A stretch of 64,000 nucleotides of DNA from Paramesorhizobium deserti (GTDB lineage: Bacteria; Pseudomonadota; Alphaproteobacteria; Rhizobiales; Rhizobiaceae), in assembly GCF_001558695.1 (NCBI RefSeq), contig NZ_LNTU01000001.1, forward strand, positions 496,001 through 560,000, written 5' to 3'. The position numbers were made by a program, and so were the translations under genes. Position 1 is the stretch's first letter. Every line of letters starts with the position of its first letter. Positions 30,492 to 39,002 of the stretch are shown piece by piece. Below the pieces are notes generated by a model. That model saw nothing but the letters and a program-made list of their open reading frames with translations. It did no database searches and was not told the origin of the DNA.

Positions 30492-30932
30492 TCACGTCCT
30501 GTCCGGCACCGGATCGTTCGCTCCGTCCGATCCGCCGTCGAAGCTTTTCACGATATCCATGAAGCGACGGAAAAAGCGCTCCATATAGCTCATGGTCTTC
30601 TCGAATTCCTCCTCGGAGGGGAGTGTGTCGCGCACCACCGGCGGCAGCTTGCCATAGGCGGCCACCTGCTCCTCTAGCTTCTTCACCCGCTCATTGAGCG
30701 AGGCGAGGTCGTCTTCATAGGCGCGGCGGTCGTCGGCCGCCATTTTGCACACCATCTGACCCGACTGCTCGGCGCAAACCGAGACATCGCCGGTCCTGGT
30801 GTCGAGCCGGACATACCCCTTGTCCGTCTTCTCCATAGTGTAGCGCCCGGCCTCCTGTGAATTGGCGACGTCAGGCCCGACCAGCAAGGCCGCCAGAGCC
30901 ATCATCGGCAGGCAAGATTTCAGCGCTGTCAT
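30492..30932 (-). CDS. Exported coiled-coil hypothetical protein
   Basis: The product (146 residues) begins with MTALKSCLPMMALAALLVG, a clear signal peptide that should be cut near residue 25-27 (VANSQ-EA). The mature part has a small N-terminal domain with two cysteines (VSVCAEQSGQMVCKMA), which may form a disulfide, then a coiled coil (about 75-100, LASLNERVKKLEEQVAAYG) and an amphipathic helix with FFRRFMDIV. GGGAG at eight bases fixes the start at 30932. It is a conserved type of periplasmic hypothetical protein in this order; function unknown. Confidence 0.78.
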   Translation of the reverse strand: MTALKSCLPMMALAALLVGPDVANSQEAGRYTMEKTDKGYVRLDTRTGDVSVCAEQSGQMVCKMAADDRRAYEDDLASLNERVKKLEEQVAAYGKLPPVVRDTLPSEEEFEKTMSYMERFFRRFMDIVKSFDGGSDGANDPVPDRT

Positions 30933-31060
30933 AGCAGTTACTCCCGTGCAATCGACTTTCTTTCTCTTATTATGCCGGAATCCCGTCGGATATGTGAAAA
31001 TCATGTGCGCCGGCGGATGTTTTGCTTTTCGTATCCGGCGTTTCCCACTAGAGCATGGGC

Positions 31061-31405
31061 ATGGCAACAATCTACAAGATCGCGCCCCGCGCATTGTGGC
31101 GGGCGGCTGAAAAGGCAGGCACCTTCACCGGCGCGCCCGTCGATATCGCCGATGGCTTCATCCATTTTTCAACCGCCGAGCAGGTGCGTGAAACGGCGGC
31201 CAAGCATTTCGCCGGCCAGGACGATCTGCTTCTTGTCGCCATTGATGCGGAGCGGCTTGGCGATGCGCTTAAATATGAGGTTTCGCGCGGCGGAGCGCTG
31301 TTCCCGCATCTCTACGGCGACCTGCCGCTTGCCGCGGTGCGCTGGACAAAGCCGCTGCCGCTCGGACCCGATGGTACGCACCAGTTTCCGGAGCTGGAGC
31401 AATGA
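31061..31405 (+). CDS. DUF952 family protein
   Basis: The product (114 residues) matches the DUF952 family: ATIYKIAPRALWRAAEKAG opens it, GFIHFSTAEQVRETAAKHF is the signature block near residue 30, and FPHLYGDLPLAAV near 85 follows. DUF952 proteins have an ADP-ribosyltransferase-like fold and no firmly established role. ATG 31055 is an alternative start two residues longer. Its stop overlaps the pyrD start as ATGA, so the genes are translationally coupled. Confidence 0.88.
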   Translation: MATIYKIAPRALWRAAEKAGTFTGAPVDIADGFIHFSTAEQVRETAAKHFAGQDDLLLVAIDAERLGDALKYEVSRGGALFPHLYGDLPLAAVRWTKPLPLGPDGTHQFPELEQ

Positions 31406-32496
31406 GCGGGCTTTTCGAGACATTCGGCCGCCGTGCCCTCTTCACGCTTGACCCCGAGCAGGCGCATGGGCTCTCGATCGCGGCGCTGAAGAGCGGGATA
31501 TTCTCATGCGGCAGCAACAGCGATCCGGTGCTGGCCGTGACGGTTGCCGGCCTCACCTTCCCCAATCCGCTCGGCATGGCCGCGGGTTATGACAAGAATG
31601 CCGAAATCCCGGACGAACTCCTGAAGCTTGGCTTCGGCTTTGCCGAGGTGGGCACGCTGACTCCGCTGCCGCAGAGCGGCAATCAGCGTCCGCGCATCTT
31701 CCGGCTGATAGAGGACCGGGCGGTGATCAACCGTCTCGGCTTCAACAATGAAGGCCATGAGGCGGCGTTCGAGCGGCTTGTCCGTCGGAGCAAGAAGGCT
31801 GGGATCGTCGGGGTCAATATCGGCGCGAACAAGGACTCGGCTGACCGTATCGCCGATTATGTCGCCGGCATCCGCCGGTTTTATCCGCTCGCCAGCTATT
31901 TCACCGCCAATATCTCCTCGCCCAATACGCCGGGCCTGCGCGACCTGCAGGCGCGGGAAAGCCTGCGCGAGCTGCTCGCCCAGGTGCTGAAGGCTCGAGA
32001 CGACGAGGCGGCGAAATCCAGCATCGTGCGGCCCGTCTTCCTGAAGATCGCCCCCGACCTGACGGAGGAAGGGCTGGACGATATCGCGGCAGAGGTGAAG
32101 GCGCATCCGCTCGACGGGCTGATCATCTCCAACACCACGCTGTCGCGAACGGGGCTCAAGAGCACGAAGAATACCGGCGAGACCGGCGGCCTTTCCGGCT
32201 CACCGCTCTTCGAGCGTTCGACCATCGTGCTCGCCAAGATGCGCAAGAAAATCGGCCCCGACCTGCCTCTTATCGGCGTCGGTGGCATCGACAGCGCCGA
32301 TACCACGCTTGCCAAGATCCGGGCCGGCGCTGACCTCGTCCAGCTCTATACGGGTCTGATCTATCGCGGTCCGGGACTGCCCGGCGAAATCATCAAAGAT
32401 CTGTCGCAGCGGCTTAAGCGCGAAGGCGTGAAGAACATCCGCGAATTGCGCGACCGCGATATGGAGCAATGGGCGGCAAAGCCTATCCCCGCCTAA
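31402..32496 (+). CDS. pyrD: Dihydroorotate dehydrogenase (quinone), class 2
   Basis: This 364-residue membrane-associated flavoprotein oxidises dihydroorotate to orotate with quinone in pyrimidine synthesis. The class 2 N-terminal helices (residues 1-40) are present, then FPNPLGMAAGYDKNAEIPDE (FMN site), GTLTPLPQSGNQRPRIFRL, NISSPNTPGLRDLQ with the catalytic serine of class 2 enzymes, ISNTTLSR and IGVGGIDSADTTLAKIRAGA. It is coupled to the DUF952 gene and overlaps the convergent MATE gene by four bases. Confidence 0.98.
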   Translation: MSGLFETFGRRALFTLDPEQAHGLSIAALKSGIFSCGSNSDPVLAVTVAGLTFPNPLGMAAGYDKNAEIPDELLKLGFGFAEVGTLTPLPQSGNQRPRIFRLIEDRAVINRLGFNNEGHEAAFERLVRRSKKAGIVGVNIGANKDSADRIADYVAGIRRFYPLASYFTANISSPNTPGLRDLQARESLRELLAQVLKARDDEAAKSSIVRPVFLKIAPDLTEEGLDDIAAEVKAHPLDGLIISNTTLSRTGLKSTKNTGETGGLSGSPLFERSTIVLAKMRKKIGPDLPLIGVGGIDSADTTLAKIRAGADLVQLYTGLIYRGPGLPGEIIKDLSQRLKREGVKNIRELRDRDMEQWAAKPIPA

Positions 32497-33842
32497 TATC
32501 CAAATTCCGTCCTCAGCCGGCGCGGCAGCATGGCGAGAAGCGTGACGCCGCGGATCGACAGGAAGAAATTGATCGCAAGCCATAATCCGTGGTTGTCCAT
32601 GGGCTTTACGGCATAAAGCACGGCAAAGAAGGCGATGAGCGACAGCACCATCATATTGCGCATGTCGCGAGACCATGTGGCGCCGATATAGACCCCATCC
32701 ATATGAAAGGCGAGAAGCCCGGTCAGCGCCGTCAGTGCAGCCCAGGGCAGATAGGCGGCCGCCACCTCGCGGACATCGGCGGCGTTGGTCATGAGCCGCA
32801 CGATCGGATTGCCGAGCACCGTGAAAAACAGGGCGACACAGGCAGCCAGCAACACGCCCCACAAGAAGGTGAGCTTTGCCCCGCGCATGAATGCCGGACG
32901 GTAGCGCGCACCGACCGCACGGCCGGAAATCTGCTCCGCCGCTGCGGCGATGCCATCGAGGAAAAAGCCCGCCACCAGAAAGAAATTCATCAGGACGGCG
33001 TTGGCGGCAAGCACGACCGGGCCCAGTTCCGCGCTCGCACGGGTGAAGAAGGAGAACGCCGTCAGGAGCAGGATGGAGCGGATCATGATGTCGCGATTGA
33101 CGGCGAACATGCGGATCATGCCCGCTGTATCGAAAATGCGGCCACGGCCGGGCAGCGGTGCGGTGCGGAATTTCCTGATCACGATGACCATGCCGACCAG
33201 GGCGGCGATGGTCTCTCCCGTCACGGTGCCCCAGGCAACGCCGGCGACGCCCCATCCGAGCAAGAGGCCGAGGGTGATCGACATGGCGATGTTGATCCCG
33301 TTCAACAGGAATTGCAGGGCGAGGCCGAGCACTCCTTCGCCACGTCCCAGCACCAGGCCGAGAATGGCATAATTGATGAGCGCCACCGGTGCCGAAACCA
33401 TGCGGATCACGACATAGGTGGTCATCGCCTCGGCGATGGCCGGTTCCGGGTCCATGAACCAGATTGCGCCCTTGACGACCAGCGGCAGGCACAGGAGCAT
33501 TAGCAGGCCGGTCGCAACGGCGATGATGAAAGCCCGCCAGAAGACCGCCTGCTCCTCCTTCAAATCGCCCCGCCCCATCGCCTGGGCGACGAGGCCGGTG
33601 GTGCCGGAGCGCAGGAAATTGAAGGTCGACAGCAGGAAATCGAAAACCAACGCACCGATGGCGAGACCGCCAATCAGTTCCGCCCTGCCATACTGGCCGA
33701 TGACCGCCGTGTCGACGACGCCGAGCAGCGGTGTCGTCACCGCCGCCAGCGTCATGGGGATGGCGATCGCCATCACCATGCGATGCGTCACATCGAACGG
33801 ACGCGGGCGCGCCGTAGCGTTATGTTCCTGGGGACCATGCAT
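32493..33842 (-). CDS. MATE family efflux transporter (DinF-like)
   Basis: This protein of 449 residues has about twelve membrane segments in two halves and belongs to the MATE superfamily of cation-coupled drug and metabolite exporters. Features are IAIPMTLAAVTTPLLGVVDTAVIGQYG near residue 27 and FNFLRSGTTGLVAQAMGRGD near 80, which match the DinF branch. Substrate cannot be predicted. The 3' ends of this gene and pyrD overlap by four bases, convergent. Confidence 0.92.
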   Translation of the reverse strand: MHGPQEHNATARPRPFDVTHRMVMAIAIPMTLAAVTTPLLGVVDTAVIGQYGRAELIGGLAIGALVFDFLLSTFNFLRSGTTGLVAQAMGRGDLKEEQAVFWRAFIIAVATGLLMLLCLPLVVKGAIWFMDPEPAIAEAMTTYVVIRMVSAPVALINYAILGLVLGRGEGVLGLALQFLLNGINIAMSITLGLLLGWGVAGVAWGTVTGETIAALVGMVIVIRKFRTAPLPGRGRIFDTAGMIRMFAVNRDIMIRSILLLTAFSFFTRASAELGPVVLAANAVLMNFFLVAGFFLDGIAAAAEQISGRAVGARYRPAFMRGAKLTFLWGVLLAACVALFFTVLGNPIVRLMTNAADVREVAAAYLPWAALTALTGLLAFHMDGVYIGATWSRDMRNMMVLSLIAFFAVLYAVKPMDNHGLWLAINFFLSIRGVTLLAMLPRRLRTEFGY

Positions 33843-33942
33843 GAAGGAAGCGCTCGCAAGTTCCGATCGCAGAACCTATGCCACCAACGCCGGCGAGCGC
33901 CAAGCGGTTTCGCCGATAGGCCAAAAGCCTGCTGACAAACCG

Positions 33943-34428
33943 CTAAAGGCCCAGCACCATGGCCCAATAGATATAGCGCGGCTTGTCGGCGGGCGTCGCC
34001 CAGGCGAGGCCGTAGTGGCGGAATTCCCGATCGAGCATGTTCTTGCGATGGCCCGGCGATTTCATCCAGGCATCGAAGACCTCCGTCGTGCTGCGCTGGC
34101 CGGCCGCAACGTTTTCCGCCGCGGGGCCGCGAATCCCGGCCTGTCGCAGCCGCGCGACGAAGCCATTGCCCCAGCCGACGCTGTGGCCGATCTTGCCGCG
34201 GCTCGCCATGCGCTTCGCCTGGTAGAGCGCGGCCTGTTCCAGCCTCGCATCGGTATCGACCGGCGGCAGCCCGTGCTGCTTACGGATGACGTTGAAGAGC
34301 GCCGTCGGGTCTTCAGCAGCCTCCGCTTCGGATGCGAACAACAGCGAGGGCGCGGCGGCAAAGACCAACGCCCCGCCAGCGAGCATCAGAAACTTCCGCC
34401 GGCTTAAATCAGAACCATGCATCGTCAT
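33943..34428 (-). CDS. CAP (SCP/PR1-like) domain protein with Tat signal
   Basis: The product (161 residues) has a twin-arginine signal (DLSRRKFLMLAGGALVFAA, residues 5-23), so it is exported folded through Tat. The mature part is a bacterial CAP domain: IRKQHGLPPVDTDARLEQAA, MASRGKIGHSVG (first histidine), AAENVAAGQRS (glutamate) and AWMKSPGHRKNMLD (second histidine and the GHR block). Bacterial CAP proteins are secreted, of unsettled function. Start 34428 has GGAAG four bases before it; ATGs at 34422 and 34443 are alternatives. Confidence 0.88.
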   Translation of the reverse strand: MTMHGSDLSRRKFLMLAGGALVFAAAPSLLFASEAEAAEDPTALFNVIRKQHGLPPVDTDARLEQAALYQAKRMASRGKIGHSVGWGNGFVARLRQAGIRGPAAENVAAGQRSTTEVFDAWMKSPGHRKNMLDREFRHYGLAWATPADKPRYIYWAMVLGL

Positions 34429-34462
34429 CGTGCTTCCGGACATTGTGCGCAAAGAGCAATGT

Positions 34463-34729
34463 TCAGCGTCGATAGCTTATGATTCTGAGCAAAATGAAGG
34501 CGGGAATGACGACCGCTGCACCAAGCAACAGGTAATCGGCGAAGCGCACGATCGCAGAGAAACCCATGTTCCAGAGCTGCAGGAAGAAATCGCGGACGCC
34601 CCACAATAGGTCGTAGGGCGACCAGTCGAACGTATGCATGACGACGCCGACGACCAGCGAAACGAGAACGAGCTTCACGATCACGCGAGCAGGCGTATCG
34701 CCGAGAAAACGGTTGATTCTGTCAGACAT
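34463..34729 (-). CDS. Small membrane protein (DUF6460-like)
   Basis: This 88-residue protein has a cytosolic start MSDRINRFLGDTPARV and two hydrophobic segments (about 18-35, VKLVLVSLVVGVVMHTF, and about 63-83). The pattern matches the DUF6460 proteins conserved in Hyphomicrobiales. AGGAG precedes ATG 34729; the longer open frame has no such site. It lies 34 bases downstream of no gene on its strand except the GlxA-type regulator region, and upstream of the CAP gene, with which it may be co-transcribed. Confidence 0.75.
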   Translation of the reverse strand: MSDRINRFLGDTPARVIVKLVLVSLVVGVVMHTFDWSPYDLLWGVRDFFLQLWNMGFSAIVRFADYLLLGAAVVIPAFILLRIISYRR

Positions 34730-34817
34730 GCGCATCTCCTGATCTGGAAAGGCAGAGATATGCGTTGAAACCAGCGTATGCAAGGCGGAAACACGTTCGA
34801 CGAGCGCCGGGGCGATC

Positions 34818-35819
34818 TCAGCTTCGATTGTTGCGATAGGTCTTGGGCGGGTTCTGTTTCTGGCGGAGGAAAGAACGATTCATGCTGCGCGTATCGGTGA
34901 ACCCGCTGGCGATCGCCGCATCGAGCAGCGACATGTCCGTGGTTGCCAGCAGCTCCTTTGCCCGTTTCACCCGCAGTTCCTCCCGCACCTGAAATGCGGT
35001 TTTGCCGATTGCGTTGCGAAACGTCCGCTCCATCTGGCGGGCGGAGACTCCGAGACGGCGGGCCACTTCGGTCATCGGCACCGGATCTTCCAGCGTCTCC
35101 TCGAAAACGCGGATCGCCTTGCGGATCAGCGGCGAGCGGACGCCGTTGAAACTGAGCGCCGGCTGCTCCGAAGTGAGCAGCTCATAGGGGAACATCAGGA
35201 TCGAAGCGCTTTTGCGCGCCAGTTCCTCGGAAATTTCCGCCTGGATGATGGAGAGGGCAAGCGATGCGGCGCCCAGCCCACCGGCGCAGGTGAAATGCCT
35301 GCCGCTTCGATGGAAAAGGCTGGTCGTATCGGCCAGGAAGCCGTCGAACAGCTCCATGAAATCGTCCCTGTGAAACCAGTTGACGCAGCAATTGCGGTCG
35401 GCCAGCAGCCCAGCCTCGGCAACGATGAAGGCCGCCGTGCACAAGCCGATGACAGTCCTGCCGCGCCGGTCGGCTCGCTTAAGCAGTTCGATCAGCGTGT
35501 TCTGACCGGGACGATAATGCGGCAGCACACCGCCCACCACGACTAGATAATCGCATTCATCGAGCGCGCCGAGCGGCGCCGTCGGCTCGACCGCAACGCC
35601 CGAGCTCGAAAGCACGGGATCGCCGGTCAGGGTACAGATCTTCCAGGCGCAGCGAATCTGGCGGCTCTTGTCGCGATCGTCGGCAGCGAGGCGGAACGGA
35701 TCGAGAAACAGGCTCAGCGCGGAGAGCGTGAACCCCGGCAGGACGATGATGCCGACGCTCAAGCGCCTGTTGATTGCGCTGATCTCCGCCATATCGGCCG
35801 GCTTGCTATCCCGTTTCAT
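34818..35819 (-). CDS. GlxA family AraC-type transcriptional regulator
   Basis: The product (333 residues) has an N-terminal DJ-1/PfpI-like domain (about 20-190, with the nucleophile-elbow block VIGLCTAAFIVAEAG near 122) and a C-terminal AraC double HTH (about 230-325, VARRLGVSARQMERTFRNAIG then SLLDAAIASGFTDTRSMNRSF). This is the GlxA/GbdR/CdhR/ArgR-type arrangement, whose members sense small nitrogenous compounds such as glycine betaine, carnitine or arginine. Its target is not evident; no such catabolic operon adjoins it. Confidence 0.92.
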   Translation of the reverse strand: MKRDSKPADMAEISAINRRLSVGIIVLPGFTLSALSLFLDPFRLAADDRDKSRQIRCAWKICTLTGDPVLSSSGVAVEPTAPLGALDECDYLVVVGGVLPHYRPGQNTLIELLKRADRRGRTVIGLCTAAFIVAEAGLLADRNCCVNWFHRDDFMELFDGFLADTTSLFHRSGRHFTCAGGLGAASLALSIIQAEISEELARKSASILMFPYELLTSEQPALSFNGVRSPLIRKAIRVFEETLEDPVPMTEVARRLGVSARQMERTFRNAIGKTAFQVREELRVKRAKELLATTDMSLLDAAIASGFTDTRSMNRSFLRQKQNPPKTYRNNRS

Positions 35820-35842
35820 GCAGGTCCTGCTGCAGCGGCAAT

Positions 35843-35916
35843 TGGAGCGGGTAGCGGGAATCGAACCCGCGCGTTCAGCTTGGGAAGCTGACAGGCTACC
35901 ATTACATCATACCCGC
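35843..35916 (-). tRNA. tRNA-Gly (anticodon CCC)
   Basis: The reverse strand folds as a 74-nt tRNA. Acceptor GCGGGTA pairs with TACCCGC, the anticodon stem TCAGC/GCTGA encloses the loop TTCCCAA with anticodon CCC, and the T arm contains GGTTCGAATCC. The discriminator is T, as expected for bacterial glycine tRNAs, and the 3' CCA is encoded. No integrase or att-like duplication was seen next to it. Confidence 0.96.
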
Positions 35917-35996
35917 GTCGCGCACGCTAAGCGCTGTCTAGATCGCCCCACGGCCCTGCCATTGTCAAGCGGCGTAACGCAAGGTTCGGTGCGCTC

Positions 35997-37088
35997 TCAA
36001 CGAAAATGTTTCGAGAGCTTCAGCCCCTGCGCCTGATAATGCGAGCCGAGATCGGCGCCGTAGAGCGCTTTGGGGCGTTCCAGCATGTGCTCATAGACCA
36101 ACCGCCCGACGATCTGGCCATGCTCCAGGATGAACGGCACCTCATGGCTGCGCACTTCCAGCACCGCGCGGCTGCCCGTGCCGCCGGCCGCCGTGTGGCC
36201 GAAGCCCGGATCGAAAAAACCGGCATAATGGACGCGGAACTCGCCGACGAGCGGATCGAAGGGGGTCATCTCGGCCGCATAAAGCGGCGGCACGTGCACC
36301 GCCTCGCGCGAGACGAGGATATAGAATTCATCGGGGTCGAGCACCAGTTCGCCACTGCCGCGATCATAGAGCGGCTCCCAGAAATCCAGCACATCATGCG
36401 CTGCGCGCTTGTCGACATCGATGACCGCCGTGTGATGCTTGCCGCGATAGCCGACGAGCCCGTCCTTGCCGCCCGTCAAATCGATGGAAAGCGCGATGCC
36501 GCCGCCGGTGATATTCGGCGTTTCGGATGCCACCAGCGTTTCCGCCACATGGAGCGCGGCAAGTTCGTCCTCGCCGAGCTGGGCGCGGCCCTTGCGGAAA
36601 CGGATCTGCGACAGGCGCGAGCCGGTGCGCGCGACGATGGGGAATGTCCTGGGACTGACTTCGAGATAGAGCGGGCCGTGATAGCCCGCCGGCACCTTGT
36701 CGAATTCCTGCGCCCCGTCGGCGATGACGCGGGTGAAGATGTCGAGCCGCCCGGTGGAGCTTTTCGGATTAGCTGAAGCCGAGAGATCGGCAGGCAGCGC
36801 AAGCGCTTCCAGAAGCGGCACGATATAGACGCAGCCGGTTTCAAGAACCGCCCCCGCCGTCAGGTCGATCTCGTGCAGCTTCAGCCGGTCGAGTTTTTCA
36901 ATGACGGGCGTGCCGGGCCCAGGCATGAAGGACGCGCGGACGCGGTAGGCCTTGGCCCCAAGTCGCAAATCGAGGCTCGCCGGCTGTATCTGGTCCGGAT
37001 CGAGCGCCTTGGGAGCGGCAAGCGCACCGCTTTCGAACAATGCCGCTATATCCGCGTCGGCCAATATTCCCGCTTCACGTCTTGTCAT
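35997..37088 (-). CDS. dcd: 2'-deoxycytidine 5'-triphosphate deaminase, long form
   Basis: The product (363 residues) is of the long dCTP deaminase type known in alphaproteobacteria, about twice the usual 190 residues, and would make dUTP for thymidylate synthesis. The N-terminal half has QIQPASLDLRLGAKAYRVRA and SANPKSSTGRLDIFTRVIAD; the C-terminal half has FDPGFGHTAAGGTGSRAVLE and VPFILEHGQIVGRLVYE, the trimeric dUTPase/dCTP deaminase blocks. ATG 37088 follows GAGG at six bases; a TTG four codons upstream is less likely. Confidence 0.9.
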   Translation of the reverse strand: MTRREAGILADADIAALFESGALAAPKALDPDQIQPASLDLRLGAKAYRVRASFMPGPGTPVIEKLDRLKLHEIDLTAGAVLETGCVYIVPLLEALALPADLSASANPKSSTGRLDIFTRVIADGAQEFDKVPAGYHGPLYLEVSPRTFPIVARTGSRLSQIRFRKGRAQLGEDELAALHVAETLVASETPNITGGGIALSIDLTGGKDGLVGYRGKHHTAVIDVDKRAAHDVLDFWEPLYDRGSGELVLDPDEFYILVSREAVHVPPLYAAEMTPFDPLVGEFRVHYAGFFDPGFGHTAAGGTGSRAVLEVRSHEVPFILEHGQIVGRLVYEHMLERPKALYGADLGSHYQAQGLKLSKHFR

Positions 37089-37171
37089 GCCTAGCCTCAA
37101 AAATTTCGGTAAACGTTTAACGCGCCCGGCGATTGACGCAAGCGGAGAAGAGGACTAAAGCATCCTTATCC

Positions 37172-37224
37172 CGTGGTGATTTGGCCGGCCGGCTTGCAGC
37201 CACGTTAAAGAATTCGCTAAAAGA
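37172..37224 (+). ncRNA. SAM-II riboswitch
   Basis: The sequence CGTGGTGATTTGGCCGGC, then CGGCTTGCAGCCACG, then TTAAAGAATTCGCTAAAAG matches the SAM-II (metA motif) consensus of alphaproteobacteria. CGTGG pairs with CCACG for P1, and the loop segment and 3' GCTAAA part form the H-type pseudoknot that binds S-adenosylmethionine. It lies about 100 bases before metZ, a classical SAM-II target. SAM binding should lower metZ expression. Confidence 0.94.
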
Positions 37225-37238
37225 GGCCGCGGTCCCGG

Positions 37239-37273
37239 ACCGGCCTTTTGCGTTTTCGCAGGGCCGGTTTTTT
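37239..37273 (+). terminator. Intrinsic terminator between SAM-II riboswitch and metZ
   Basis: ACCGGCC (37239-37245) pairs with GGCCGGT (37262-37268), followed by a run of T to 37273. It lies 15 bases after the pseudoknot and before the metZ ribosome site, so it can act as the expression platform of the riboswitch (transcription attenuation). A simple roadblock role without switching cannot be excluded. Confidence 0.8.
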
Positions 37274-37324
37274 ATTGGCTGGCTGGTCACGGACCGAGCA
37301 GGCCAAATTTTGGCAGGTGGACAG

Positions 37325-38518
37325 ATGACGAAGAAGACGACACGCAATTTCCGCCCCGCAACGCAACTCGTCCATGGCGGCACGCTGCGCTCGCCCTTCG
37401 GCGAGACATCCGAGGCGATCTTCCTGACGCAGGGCTTTGTCTATGACTCGGCGGAAGCGGCGGAGGCGCGCTTCAAGGGCGAGGAGCCAGGCTTCATCTA
37501 TTCGCGCTATGCCAACCCGACCACCGACATGTTCGAAAAGCGCATGTGCGTGCTCGAAGGCGCGGAAGATGCGCGTGCTACCGCCTCCGGCATGGCCGCG
37601 GTCGCGGCCGCCATATTGTGCCAGGTCAGGGCGGGCGATCACGTGCTCGCCGCCCGCGCCCTCTTCGGCTCCTGCCGCTACGTCATTGAAACCCTTTTGC
37701 CGAAATACGGCGTCGATTTCACACTGATCGACGGCTCCAAGATCGAGAACTGGGAACAGGCGATCCGCCCCAACACGAAGGCGCTTTTCCTGGAAAGCCC
37801 GACCAATCCGACGCTTGAGGTGGTGGATATCGCCAAGGTGGCCGCGATCGCCAATTCGGTTGGTGCGAAGCTGATCGTCGACAATGTCTTCGCCACGCCG
37901 CTCTTCCAGAAGCCGCTGGAACTCGGCGCCCACATCGTCGTCTATTCCGCGACCAAGCACATAGACGGCCAGGGCCGCTGCCTCGGCGGCGTGATCCTTT
38001 CCGATAAGGAATGGATCGACGAAAACCTGCATGATTATTTCCGCCACACCGGCCCGGGCTTGAGCCCGTTCAACGCGTGGACGCTTCTCAAGGGCCTCGA
38101 AACCCTGCCGCTACGCGTGCACCAGCAGACCGACAGCGCAGGCAAGCTCGCCGATTTCCTGGCCGAGCATCCCAATGTGGCCCGCGTGATCTATCCCGGG
38201 CGGGCCGACCATCCGCAGGCCGACATTATCGCAAAGCAGATGAGCGGCGGATCGACACTCATCGCTTTCGACCTGAAAGGCGGGAAAAAAGCGGCTTTTG
38301 CCTTTGAAAATGCGCTGCAAGTGATCCTGATTTCCAACAATCTTGGCGATTCCAAGAGCCTCATCACCCATCCGGCGACGACCACGCACAAGAACCTTTC
38401 CGATGAAGGTCGCGCGGAAGCAGGCATCACCGACGGGATGCTGCGGCTTTCAGTGGGGCTCGAGGACGTCAACGATCTCATCGAGGATATCGAGGTGGCA
38501 CTGAAGGCCGCGGGTTGA
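37325..38518 (+). CDS. metZ: O-succinylhomoserine sulfhydrylase
   Basis: This 397-residue PLP enzyme of the Cys/Met metabolism family makes homocysteine from O-succinylhomoserine and sulfide. Features are RPATQLVHGGTLRSPFGETS at the start, the EGAEDARATASGMAAVAAA cofactor-phosphate block near residue 75, and the PLP lysine in YSATKHIDGQGRCLGG near 210. ATG 37325 follows AGGTGGACAG; the frame is open upstream through the riboswitch, which is not translated. It is preceded by a SAM-II riboswitch and followed 54 bases later by apaG. Confidence 0.96.
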   Translation: MTKKTTRNFRPATQLVHGGTLRSPFGETSEAIFLTQGFVYDSAEAAEARFKGEEPGFIYSRYANPTTDMFEKRMCVLEGAEDARATASGMAAVAAAILCQVRAGDHVLAARALFGSCRYVIETLLPKYGVDFTLIDGSKIENWEQAIRPNTKALFLESPTNPTLEVVDIAKVAAIANSVGAKLIVDNVFATPLFQKPLELGAHIVVYSATKHIDGQGRCLGGVILSDKEWIDENLHDYFRHTGPGLSPFNAWTLLKGLETLPLRVHQQTDSAGKLADFLAEHPNVARVIYPGRADHPQADIIAKQMSGGSTLIAFDLKGGKKAAFAFENALQVILISNNLGDSKSLITHPATTTHKNLSDEGRAEAGITDGMLRLSVGLEDVNDLIEDIEVALKAAG

Positions 38519-38572
38519 CGAATCCGCGCTGCTTCGCAATATCTGCGGAAGACAGCCAGGGCCAGAGGTTCC

Positions 38573-38965
38573 ATGTATCGCGCAGTCACGCGGCAGATCG
38601 AAGTGTTGGTCGAACCGTTCTATCTGGAGGACCAGTCCGATCCGGAAGAAAACCGCTATGTCTGGGGCTATCGGGTGACGATCGCCAATAATTCGCAGGA
38701 AACAGTGCAGTTGCGGTCGCGTTATTGGCAGATCACCGACCAGAACGGGCATATCGAGGAAGTGCGCGGTCCCGGTGTCGTCGGCGAACAGCCGATCCTC
38801 GATCCCGGCGATTCCTTCCAATATTCCTCGGGCTGCCCGCTGACCACGCCGTCCGGCGTCATGGTCGGGCGCTATCAGATGCAAGGTGAAGGCGGCAGGG
38901 CCTTCGAGATTGACATCCCCGCCTTTTCGCTCGACCTGCCGGACCAGCACCGGACGCTGAACTGA
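38573..38965 (+). CDS. apaG: ApaG protein (Co2+/Mg2+ efflux protein annotation)
   Basis: The product (130 residues) is the beta-sandwich ApaG family protein: [60 protein letters not shown] and [20 protein letters not shown] are its strands in order. Its biochemical role is unsettled; related domains occur in F-box proteins. AGAGG precedes the start. It follows metZ closely and may be read from the same promoter. The usual apaH partner is absent. Confidence 0.96.
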   Translation: MYRAVTRQIEVLVEPFYLEDQSDPEENRYVWGYRVTIANNSQETVQLRSRYWQITDQNGHIEEVRGPGVVGEQPILDPGDSFQYSSGCPLTTPSGVMVGRYQMQGEGGRAFEIDIPAFSLDLPDQHRTLN

Positions 38966-39002
38966 TCGTCCATGCCCATTGCCGACACGATCATGGGCAG
39001 CA

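Noticed and set aside
31055-31060. Earlier start codon for the DUF952 gene
   Set aside because: ATG 31061 is kept because family members begin with ATIYK; the two-residue difference has no functional weight.
35843-35916. tRNA-linked integrative element attachment site
   Set aside because: No integrase and no partial duplication of the tRNA 3' end was seen on either side.
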